NCBI GenBank assembly: GCA_965242495.1
Contig: OZ251446.1
Span: 3,286,001 to 3,350,000, forward strand
From: CBDESN01 sp965242495
Lineage (GTDB): Bacteria > Pseudomonadota > Alphaproteobacteria > MPNO01
Reading direction: 5' to 3'
DNA length: 64,000 bases
Both the position numbers and the translations under genes were made by a program. Below, piece after piece: positions 57,766-64,000 of this stretch. The stretch's first letter is position 1. Each line of letters begins with the position of its first letter. The notes beneath the pieces were generated by a model that was given only the letters and a program-made list of their open reading frames with translations, was not told the origin of the DNA and ran no database searches.

Positions 57766-57794
57766 TTGACACGGCCAATCGTCTGGCTTTAGCG
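57766..57794 (+). promoter_or_regulatory. Predicted promoter of the envelope operon
   Basis: A perfect TTGACA (57766-57771) is followed after 17 bases by TTAGCG (57789-57794), a weak -10. It is the only good box pair upstream of the seven same-strand genes that run from 57985 to the window end. Confidence 0.55.
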
Positions 57795-57852
57795 TCCAGC
57801 CTGGACATGGCGAAGGCGGCTATCCATTCGGGAAATCGTCGGTGAATAGGTA

Positions 57853-57866
57853 CCCCCCCCCCCCCC
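57853..57866 (+). repeat. C14 homopolymer tract between start codon and signal peptide
   Basis: An uninterrupted run of 14 C lies 11 bases after a GTG (57842) preceded by GGGAA. With 14 C this frame stops at 57893. With a length divisible by three (12 or 15) it would enter the frame of the lipoprotein signal PSLVTAVSVLAVGC at 57931-57972. The tract length may also be a sequencing error. Confidence 0.85.
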
Positions 57867-57984
57867 GCGACCCGCGGGCGTCGAGCAACGGCTAGCTAAG
57901 CCTCGCCGCGCGGCTGCGCCGCGCTTCCTCCCCTCACTCGTCACAGCGGTTTCGGTTCTCGCCGTCGGTTGTTCTACGACCGGG

Positions 57985-58545
57985 GTGGAGAACGCGCCGG
58001 GTACCCCGACCGCTTATCAGGACGTCGCTACCTCGGGGCTGGTCAGGGGCACCGGCATCGAATCCCAGGACGTCGTGGGCACGGTGGACAAGATGGTCCG
58101 CCACATGCTCGCTAATCCGGTGCTCGGCAATGCCGCCCGACCGCCCCGCGTGATCATGGACGCCGCCTATTTCGAGAATCAGAGTTCGCAGCGGCTGAAC
58201 AAAAACGTCCTCATCGATCAGCTGGCGACCCGGCTACAGATCGCCGCCAACGGCCGCATCCTGTTCGTCGATCGCGAACACGCCGACATGGTGGAGAAAG
58301 AACGCGAGCTCAAGCGGTCGGGCGTCACCGACGTCGGCACGACCAGGCTGGCGAAGGCCGTCGCCGGGGCCGACTACCGCCTCAACGGGCGCATCACCTC
58401 GCTTGACGGGCGCACTCCGGACGGGGTCATCGAACGATACATGCAGATCGTCTTTCGGATGACGGATCTGGAGAACGGCATCGTTGTCTGGACGAACCAA
58501 TACGACTTCAAGAAAGCCGGACGGGACGACGTCATCTACAGATAG
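57985..58545 (+). CDS. LpoB-like lipoprotein (penicillin-binding-protein activator), N terminus interrupted
   Basis: The 186 residues from GTG 57985 match LpoB/COG3417 proteins: IESQDVVGTVDKMVRHML near residue 25, then PPRVIMDAAYFENQSSQRLN near 53, RLQIAANGRILFVDREHADM near 80 and YMQIVFRMTDLENGIVVWTN near 155. LpoB is an outer-membrane lipoprotein that activates PBP1b in enterobacteria; homologues elsewhere are less studied. The real N terminus is upstream: the same frame encodes a hydrophobic signal and lipobox VLAVGC, with lipid Cys at 57970-57972. That frame is open back to a TAG at 57847 and has no start codon. Only a change in the C14 tract supplies one. It heads a cluster that commonly includes COG3014 and YcfL proteins. 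Confidence 0.78.
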   Translation: MENAPGTPTAYQDVATSGLVRGTGIESQDVVGTVDKMVRHMLANPVLGNAARPPRVIMDAAYFENQSSQRLNKNVLIDQLATRLQIAANGRILFVDREHADMVEKERELKRSGVTDVGTTRLAKAVAGADYRLNGRITSLDGRTPDGVIERYMQIVFRMTDLENGIVVWTNQYDFKKAGRDDVIYR

Positions 58546-58594
58546 GGCGGCGCCGGAAAATCGGCGACCGTCGCATACAGTGAGGAGAAACGAC

Positions 58595-59782
58595 ATGTTG
58601 CGCGTTTTCACGGTTCTTTTGCCCGTATTGATCTTTTCCGGGTGCGCATCGACTTCACCCGAGGTCGATGAGAAGGAGGTGGCCGCCTACCTCGCCGACA
58701 AGCCCAAGGAAGCGCATCCCCTGTTCCGGCAAGTCGTCGCCGAGGGCGAACGCAGTCACGTACTGCACCGGTTGCGTGCAGGACTGGCGGCGATGGAGTT
58801 GGGACACGACGAACTCGCCGCGAAGACGTTCGACGAGGCGTTGCTGACCATCGAGACGATCTATGGCGGCGACGAGAAGGCCGCGAAGGCCCGCGGCCTG
58901 TTCAGCGCGGAGGACAGGAAGGTTTTCCGCGGCGAGCCATACGAACGCGCCATGGCCTATTACTACCGGGGCCTTTTGTATATGATGAAGGGCGACTATG
59001 AGAATGCCCGCGCCAGCTTCAAGTCGGGCAGCCTCCAGGACAGCTTGGCGGAAAAGGAGGAGTTTCGCCAGGACTTCGCGCTACTGGAATTTCTGGAGGG
59101 GTGGGCTTCGCAGTGCAACGGCGACGTGGACCTGGCCAGCGAAGCCTATACGTCCGCGAGATCGCATGACGGCCTGCTGATCGTTCCCACTTCGGGTGAC
59201 AATCTGTTGGCTCTGGCCGAACTCGGTTACGCGCCCGTCAAATACGCCGACGGAGAGCATAATGAATTCCTGGGGATAAAGGGCAACGAGAAGAGTGGCC
59301 CGAACTCCGCCCGGATCACCGTGAACGGCGGTTCCGAGTCGCTCCGCAACGGCGAGAGCATCCTGCGGCAGGCGATGACCCGTGGCGGACGCGAGTTCGA
59401 CTCCGTTCTGGAGGGCAAGGCGAACTTCAAGGAGTCCGCCGCCGATGCGGCGAAAGTCGGGACCGCGGTCTCGACCGCGGCGTCCGCCACGTCCGTCATG
59501 CAGGCGGCAGGCGGCGATTTCGACGCCGCCAGGATATCGGGCGGCATCGGAGCGCTCGCCGGTCTGTTCTCGATGGCCGCGAGCGCTGCTTCGAGTGCGA
59601 CCAAAACGGCCGCCGATACGCGCCAATGGGACAATCTGCCCGAGAAGGTGGCGTATGGGACCTTTCGGAACGATGCCGCCTCCCGGCCGGAGATCGGGTT
59701 CGGCAACGGCTTTGTCGGCGCCGGTACGACGAGGTATGGCGGCGACGAGGTCTGCACGGTCGCCTGGGCGCGGGCGAGGTAG
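58595..59782 (+). CDS. COG3014 family lipoprotein
   Basis: This 395-residue lipoprotein has a clear signal and lipobox, MLRVFTVLLPVLIFSGCAST. Next come helical, TPR-like repeats: EKEVAAYLADKPKEAHPLFR, EGERSHVLHRLRAGLAAMEL then GHDELAAKTFDEALLTIETI, RAMAYYYRGLLYMMKGDYEN. This arrangement and its position after the LpoB-like gene match COG3014 proteins that sit in lpoB/ycfL clusters. The C-terminal half is low in charge with Ala/Ser-rich stretches. The start follows GAGGAGA. Function is not known; cell-envelope assembly is a guess from neighbours. Confidence 0.8.
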   Translation: MLRVFTVLLPVLIFSGCASTSPEVDEKEVAAYLADKPKEAHPLFRQVVAEGERSHVLHRLRAGLAAMELGHDELAAKTFDEALLTIETIYGGDEKAAKARGLFSAEDRKVFRGEPYERAMAYYYRGLLYMMKGDYENARASFKSGSLQDSLAEKEEFRQDFALLEFLEGWASQCNGDVDLASEAYTSARSHDGLLIVPTSGDNLLALAELGYAPVKYADGEHNEFLGIKGNEKSGPNSARITVNGGSESLRNGESILRQAMTRGGREFDSVLEGKANFKESAADAAKVGTAVSTAASATSVMQAAGGDFDAARISGGIGALAGLFSMAASAASSATKTAADTRQWDNLPEKVAYGTFRNDAASRPEIGFGNGFVGAGTTRYGGDEVCTVAWARAR

Positions 59783-59789
59783 CGCACTC

Positions 59790-60278
59790 ATGCGTGAAGG
59801 CAAGAACGCCTATGGACCGCACGTTCTGCTCCTGGCTTTTGCGGCTCTGCTCGTTTCCGCCTGCGCGCAGGTGACGCCGATGCCGCAATGCGACTTCCGC
59901 GCCATGCGGAACGTCGCGCCGTCCCAGGGGCCGATCCTGGTTTCGCAGGTGCCGGGGTCGGTCACGCCCGTGCCGTTGAACGCCGTGAACGTCATGGACG
60001 TTGCGATCACCAACAAGATCATGGTGCAGGCGACCAACGCGAGGCGGGCCGAGAACGGCGACGTCGCCGTCTTCGCCCGGCTCGTGAACTGCACCGATTA
60101 CCCGTTGCAGGTCGAGGGGCGCACCCACTTCATGGATGGCGCACAGGTCGATGCCGAACCGGTAACCGCCTGGACCCGGCTCCACCTTCCGGCGCGCGCG
60201 CTGGGGAGCTACTCGGCGCGCTCGACCGCAGGCGCCGACGTCGAAAGCTATCTGATCGAGATTCGGGAGGGTCGGTGA
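59790..60278 (+). CDS. YcfL-like (DUF1425) lipoprotein
   Basis: This 162-residue lipoprotein has signal GPHVLLLAFAALLVSACAQ with the lipid Cys at about residue 25. Its mature part contains MVQATNARRAENGDVAVFAR then LVNCTDYPLQVEGRTHFMDG, a beta-rich pattern like YcfL/DUF1425, which in E. coli lies directly beside lpoB. The start ATG at 59790 is 8 bases after the previous stop. The TGA overlaps the ATG of the next gene (TGATG). Function unknown; the link to LpoB is by conserved neighbourhood. Confidence 0.75.
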   Translation: MREGKNAYGPHVLLLAFAALLVSACAQVTPMPQCDFRAMRNVAPSQGPILVSQVPGSVTPVPLNAVNVMDVAITNKIMVQATNARRAENGDVAVFARLVNCTDYPLQVEGRTHFMDGAQVDAEPVTAWTRLHLPARALGSYSARSTAGADVESYLIEIREGR

Positions 60279-61147
60279 TGCTGCGCCTGCTCGCGTCCCG
60301 CACGCTCGCCGCGCTGGCCGGCGCCTTCGTGTCTTTCTCCGCAGTCGGGACGGAGGCATGGGCGGAAGAAGCCAGCGATCTCTACCGGACGAATACGCCG
60401 GCGGTTCTCACGCCCATCGCAGATTTGGCGAAGGATGCCCGGCGAGCCGAAATCCCGTCGGCGGCTGCCCGCGAAGCGTTCCGCCGCGCCTATCGGCGGG
60501 CAGGCTCGCCGCGTCTGGCCGTGTTCTGGAACCGCGCTTTCGACGACCGTCTGCGCGAGACCGAGGCGGAGAGCAGGCTCGTCGTCGAGCGGAACTTCGC
60601 CGCCCGGGACGAAAAATCCGGCAAACCCGCCGCCATGCGCGAAAAGGAGAAGTGGACGGTCAGCGTCGAGAGCCGGCGGGACGGCGTGCGCCCGCAACCC
60701 CTGTCGGAAATCGCCGCGTTCAAGTTCCAGGCCGGTTTCCTGCGGCCCTTGATCGAGGCGGGCGCGAAGGTGATCGATCGCGCCGCGATCATGCGGCTGA
60801 CGGAGGCGCGGCGCGCACTCGACGATCCGGCCGGGAACGTCACGGATCGGCAGCTGGTCGAGACAGAGGCGTTGATGGGCCGCGCCGACCTGCTGATCCG
60901 GCTCGCTCTTTCGCCATCGGACGAATCGCCGACCGGCGCGTTCTTCCACGTCTCGATCGTCGAAGTGAAATCGGGCCGGATCGTGGCGAGCTTCTTCGAC
61001 GACGCGGCGTTCGCCGACGACCGGCGGAAGTCATGGACGGCCGTCCGCGGCGGCTATGTCCGGGTTACGCGGGATCCGGATGGGAGCCTGGAGCGGGTGG
61101 GGCGCATCCTCGCCGCGCAGACCATGGATGCGCTGGCGCGTCTTTAG
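60278..61147 (+). CDS. Exported hypothetical protein
   Basis: This is a 289-residue protein with an N-terminal signal peptide (MLRLLASRTLAALAGAFVSF, then cleavage near AWAEEAS). The mature part is mixed alpha/beta: DLYRTNTPAVLTPIADLAKD, VIDRAAIMRLTEARRALDDP, MGRADLLIRLALSPSD, and an ending FHVSIVEVKSGRIVASFFDD typical of the LpoB/CsgG-like beta-alpha fold. The IVEVKSGRIVASF segment resembles the D-G-IVW strands of LpoB-type proteins, so a second LpoB/CsgG-like fold is possible. I do not recognise a named family. It overlaps the YcfL-like gene start-stop and precedes the glycine-zipper gene by 9 bases. Confidence 0.65.
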   Translation: MLRLLASRTLAALAGAFVSFSAVGTEAWAEEASDLYRTNTPAVLTPIADLAKDARRAEIPSAAAREAFRRAYRRAGSPRLAVFWNRAFDDRLRETEAESRLVVERNFAARDEKSGKPAAMREKEKWTVSVESRRDGVRPQPLSEIAAFKFQAGFLRPLIEAGAKVIDRAAIMRLTEARRALDDPAGNVTDRQLVETEALMGRADLLIRLALSPSDESPTGAFFHVSIVEVKSGRIVASFFDDAAFADDRRKSWTAVRGGYVRVTRDPDGSLERVGRILAAQTMDALARL

Positions 61148-61156
61148 GAGGCAGCG

Positions 61157-61639
61157 ATGAAGAAGCGATTCACGCGCAATGTCGGTTTACCGGCGGTGTT
61201 GACCGTCCTGCTCGGCGGGTGCCTTGCCGACGGCGCGGGGCCGCGGCAGACGCTCGGCGCGCTCGGCGGGGCCGTCGGCGGCGCGTTCGTCGGCAACGAG
61301 ATCGGCAAGGGCTCGGGCCGCGTCCTCGCCACCGCGGCGGGGACCCTGGTCGGCTTGGGAGTCGGCGCCGATGTCGGCAGAAGCCTCGACCGCGCCAACC
61401 GGGTCTACGAAGCCCGGCTTCGAGAGCGCCGCGGGCACAGCCAGCAAACCCCGGTTCCGGGTTTCGCGCCGGCCCCGGCCGCAGGCGGCTCCTGGTCCGG
61501 CGGCGCGCACGATGCGAACGAAGGCGCTTGGCGCAGCGGCTCCGTTCGCGACGCCCGCGATTGCCGTTCGCTGCAAGGCGGCCTGAAGCCGGTCTTCGCT
61601 TGCCGCAACGGCGCCGGGCAATGGTTCGTCCTGCAATGA
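61157..61639 (+). CDS. Glycine-zipper 2TM lipoprotein (17-kDa antigen-like)
   Basis: This 160-residue lipoprotein has signal and lipobox VLTVLLGGCLADG. A glycine-zipper region follows: TLGALGGAVGGAFVGNEIGK then GSGRVLATAAGTLVGLGVGA, the two-helix pattern of Rickettsia 17-kDa antigen and SlyB-like proteins. The C-terminal DARDCRSLQGGLKPVFACRN resembles the RT-type 'surface antigen' domain with two Cys. Such proteins insert in the outer membrane or bridge it to the cell wall. SD AGGAGG lies 4-8 bases before the ATG. Confidence 0.82.
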   Translation: MKKRFTRNVGLPAVLTVLLGGCLADGAGPRQTLGALGGAVGGAFVGNEIGKGSGRVLATAAGTLVGLGVGADVGRSLDRANRVYEARLRERRGHSQQTPVPGFAPAPAAGGSWSGGAHDANEGAWRSGSVRDARDCRSLQGGLKPVFACRNGAGQWFVLQ

Positions 61640-61697
61640 CCCGGCGCGCGAGCTCCGCCGGCTGGATCGGAACGACGACTCACAGGGGAGGGAACCA

Positions 61698-63023
61698 GTG
61701 AATACGTCCTGTCGCGCTTCGTTCGCCGCCGCGGCGTTTGCCGTGGCGTCCGCGTCGATCGTCGGCCTGCCGGCGCGCGGCGAGCCGGTTTCGTCCTTGC
61801 TGGACTGGACGATGAACTGCGGACCGGCCTTTGAAGGACCGGGCTCGGGCTCGGCGGCCGCGTCGAACGGCCTTCACTGCCTCTCCGGCGAGTTCGGCGG
61901 GGCCGTGATGGACGGGCTCGCGCTGGTGGCCGAGAGACAGGGACGGCGCGTGTTCGGCGAGAACTTCCGCGTCGTCCACCGTCTGTCGTGGTCGCCCTAC
62001 GGCGACGGGGGCGGAGTCGCCGGAAACCTCGATGCCGTCGTCCCGCTGAACTTCGCCGCCCGGCGTTCGGAGACGGGGGCCGAGGAGCGCGCGTTGTTCC
62101 TGCAACAGGGTCTCACCCGCTGGCGGGACAAGGACGGCTTCCGCCGCACCGACATGCGCTACGGCGCGGCGTGGCGCTTCACGCTTTCGGACGGGCCGGA
62201 CGCCGATGTCCTCGGGCTTTCGACCGTCGTTCAGGAGAACGTGGAGCGCGGACACAGGCGTCTGATGACGGGTCTGGACTACGCGGGACGCTGGGGCGGC
62301 GGCTGGTTGCAGCACTTCACGCCGGTGACGGACTGGAGGCCGGGCCGCCCGGGATACGAGGAGCGTCCGATCGGCGGGACCGAGCTCGGCGCCCGCCTAG
62401 GACTGACCACGACGATCTCCGCCGACGCGGCCGTCGCCCGCTGGGAGGACGACGGCTCCGGATCCGCCACGGAAACCCGCCTCGGTCTGGTCTGGCGTCC
62501 GCATCCCTGGCTGAGCCTGCGGACGGCGTGGGGGTTCGGCGCCGTCGAGGAGGGCGGCAACGCCCGCTTGGCGCTGAGCATCCCGCTGGGCGGCGCGCAC
62601 GGGGCGGCGCTGCCGCGCTGGGAGGGGTTGGGCGTTCTGGGAGCCGCCGCCGCGCCGGCGGACATGTGGCGCCCGATCGAGAACGTGGACCGGTTGCGGA
62701 CCGTCGAGCGCGTCGCTCCGGCGAGCGGACAGGTGGATGGCGTGTCGGTGCGGTTCCTCCAGTCGTCCGCTCCGACCGGCGCCGAGATCGTGGTGGAAGT
62801 CTCGTTGTCCGCCCCGGCGTCCGAGGACGTCAGGTTATCCGTGCGCCTCGCTCCAGGCAGCGGAGAGAATCCGGCGGCGCCCGGCGTCGACTACGTCGAC
62901 GAGCCGGTGATCGTCACCATCCGCGGCGGCGCCATGTCCGAACGGGTGACGTTTCAGTTGCTTAGGAACCCCGCCCTCCACACCGTCCGCACCTTGACCG
63001 TCGACGTTTCCCGCGCGGCTTGA
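61698..63023 (+). CDS. Inverse-autotransporter-type beta-barrel with C-terminal Calx-beta-like domain
   Basis: This 441-residue protein has a signal sequence (MNTSCRASFAAAAFAVASAS then IVGLPARGEP). Next come about 300 residues of alternating strands typical of the intimin/invasin (inverse autotransporter) barrel: ENFRVVHRLSWSPYGDGGGV, ALFLQQGLTRWRDKDGFRRT, MTGLDYAGRWGGGWLQHFTP and LGLVWRPHPWLSLRTAWGFG. After residue 350 a Calx-beta/Ig-like domain appears: EIVVEVSLSAPASEDVRLSV, NPAAPGVDYVDEPVIVTIRG and SERVTFQLLRNP. Passenger length is short, one domain only. It could act as a small adhesin or as an outer-membrane partner of the large lipoprotein downstream. Confidence 0.72.
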   Translation: MNTSCRASFAAAAFAVASASIVGLPARGEPVSSLLDWTMNCGPAFEGPGSGSAAASNGLHCLSGEFGGAVMDGLALVAERQGRRVFGENFRVVHRLSWSPYGDGGGVAGNLDAVVPLNFAARRSETGAEERALFLQQGLTRWRDKDGFRRTDMRYGAAWRFTLSDGPDADVLGLSTVVQENVERGHRRLMTGLDYAGRWGGGWLQHFTPVTDWRPGRPGYEERPIGGTELGARLGLTTTISADAAVARWEDDGSGSATETRLGLVWRPHPWLSLRTAWGFGAVEEGGNARLALSIPLGGAHGAALPRWEGLGVLGAAAAPADMWRPIENVDRLRTVERVAPASGQVDGVSVRFLQSSAPTGAEIVVEVSLSAPASEDVRLSVRLAPGSGENPAAPGVDYVDEPVIVTIRGGAMSERVTFQLLRNPALHTVRTLTVDVSRAA

Positions 63024-63066
63024 CCGCCGAGGACGAACGAAGCGGCCGGCACAAGGAGATCGAGCG

Positions 63067-64000
63067 ATGCAGCGTCAACGTACTCTCTTTCCTTTCGGGT
63101 CGGGCCGGAAGTGGCTCGTGGCGGCCGTCTCGTGCTTCTTTCTCGTGGGTCTTGCGGCGTGCGGCGGCGGGGGAGGCGGCGGTGCCACTTCGAGCACTCC
63201 CGAAATGACCATTACGCCGACCCCCACAGGCGACGACCATCCCGATACCATAGCGGGTGCGGTCGCCATCGTGGACGGGGAGACCGTGGACGGGTCCCTC
63301 GATTCCCCGGACGACGAGGATTTTTTCCGGCTGGACGTGCCTGAGGGGACCAGTGTGATCGACGTCACGCTCCAGGCGGAGGCGGGCGTCGAGGTCGCAT
63401 TGCTGGACAGCGAAGGCGTCGTCCTGGGTGTCACGGAAACCGCGAGCCGGACGGAAAGCGCGGGCCCGGTGGCTCCGGCGGCGGTGGTGGCCCCCGCAGT
63501 GCCGTTGTTGGCGGCGGGACTGCGGATAGCGGTTCAAGGCGGAGGGTACGTGATCCGCCTGGCCGCGACGCCCGCGGGCAGGGCGGCGGTGGCGAGGGGG
63601 ACAAAAAAGCTTTTCAAGCTCGCAGCCCGGGTGAAAAAGGCTGAATCTGTGGTAAGGACCGTGGTCAACCTCGTCAGAGGAATTCCGGATGTCGAGGTGC
63701 CCATAAGAGGTGCTGTGGTGAGGATCGACTTCAGGCAGCATTTCTCGGTGGACGGCGTCCCGTCTCCCGGTCTCAAATTCAGGGTGGCTGTGAGTGCGGG
63801 CCTCCCCAAGATATTCTCCAAGTCCCTTCGCGGCAGTAACCTCGGTTTGAAATACCAAATCGATAATCACATTATGAAGCTCGACGACGACTCCGGTGCG
63901 ACTGATGGGCGAGTGATCAATGTCGGGGTATCAGCAGAATACAGCATCCCCGGTACGGAGGGCGTGGTTTCCATCGCAAGAGATGTCTTCAAGGTTACCA
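63067..64000 (+). CDS. Large lipoprotein with PPC-like domain, 3' end outside window
   Basis: An open frame starts at ATG 63067 and is still open at base 64000 (311 codons visible). The signal is MQRQRTLFPFGSGRKWLVAA then a lipobox FLVGLAACG with lipid Cys near residue 32, and a Gly-rich linker GGGGGGG. A PPC-like (pre-peptidase C-terminal) beta domain follows: DTIAGAVAIVDGETVDGSLD, DDEDFFRLDVPEGTSVIDVT and VEVALLDSEGVVL. From about residue 160 there is a basic helical segment (GTKKLFKLAARVKKAESVVR), then unrecognised beta sequence. From about base 63600 onward the DNA is clearly less GC-rich than the rest. The frame was read directly from the bases. Confidence 0.75.
   Translation, partial: MQRQRTLFPFGSGRKWLVAAVSCFFLVGLAACGGGGGGGATSSTPEMTITPTPTGDDHPDTIAGAVAIVDGETVDGSLDSPDDEDFFRLDVPEGTSVIDVTLQAEAGVEVALLDSEGVVLGVTETASRTESAGPVAPAAVVAPAVPLLAAGLRIAVQGGGYVIRLAATPAGRAAVARGTKKLFKLAARVKKAESVVRTVVNLVRGIPDVEVPIRGAVVRIDFRQHFSVDGVPSPGLKFRVAVSAGLPKIFSKSLRGSNLGLKYQIDNHIMKLDDDSGATDGRVINVGVSAEYSIPGTEGVVSIARDVFKVT

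Overview
The window is a strongly GC-rich bacterial chromosome segment. Densely packed operons with ATGA/GTGA start-stop overlaps, frequent GTG and TTG starts, and many TRAP, Liv and Opp/Dpp transporters point to an alphaproteobacterium, probably Rhodospirillales-like and environmental. The organism call is inference from gene content and style. No rRNA, CRISPR array, integrase or intact transposase gene was seen.

Layout. 1-8.1 kb: remnant of an AMP-binding enzyme, a small unknown gene closed by a 33-bp perfect inverted repeat, HyuB-HyuA hydantoinase, an aryl-CoA ligase-like enzyme and an enoyl-CoA hydratase. 8.1-11.1 kb: cytochrome b561/YceI pair, a MITE-like element, a phosphotransferase, a remnant of a TRAP permease gene, and tRNA-Arg(CCT). 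11.2-16 kb: Opp/Dpp-type ABC operon lacking its usual binding protein but ending in an NMT1-like gene. 16-23.9 kb: inositol-phosphate synthase with a putative leader peptide, a methyltransferase, a PaaK-like ligase, a PaaA/PaaC-like diiron protein, an SDR, a mesaconyl-CoA hydratase-like enzyme, PqqC/TenA-like and HlyU-like genes, and an internally deleted Rieske oxygenase (VanA-like) pseudogene. 24-31.4 kb: MFS carrier, a second MITE copy, LigJ with an HpcH/HpaI aldolase and a complete TRAP transporter (a protocatechuate 4,5-cleavage theme), and an SDR. 31.4-43.1 kb: tRNA-Leu(TAA), CinA-like, Map, MBL-fold, GST, RadC, XRE-MetK-TrmB, NadC-like, amidohydrolase, amidase and deacetylase. 43.1-52.7 kb: LivFGMHK branched-chain amino-acid-type ABC transporter, orphan antitoxin-like regulator, SDR, and a three-subunit molybdenum hydroxylase. 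52.9-57.7 kb: ThrH, DapA-family lyase, an intergenic promoter/terminator pair that may encode a small RNA, GpmA, a CmcJ-like oxygenase, and a one-polypeptide MntA-HepT fusion. 57.7-64 kb: a same-strand envelope operon with LpoB-, COG3014- and YcfL-like lipoproteins, an unknown exported protein, a glycine-zipper lipoprotein, an inverse-autotransporter-like beta-barrel and a large lipoprotein running off the window.

How it fits together. Most of the window is catabolic: uptake systems paired with CoA ligases, hydratases, dehydrogenases and amide/imide hydrolases. Decay is visible in three places (degenerate AMP-binding gene, VanA remnant, DctM remnant), two of them next to a tRNA gene or in a catabolic cluster. 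The least conventional part is the final envelope operon. It starts with a perfect TTGACA promoter and a run of 14 cytosines. The run separates the only visible start codon from the lipoprotein signal of the first gene, so the first gene looks like a candidate length-switched (phase-variable) gene.
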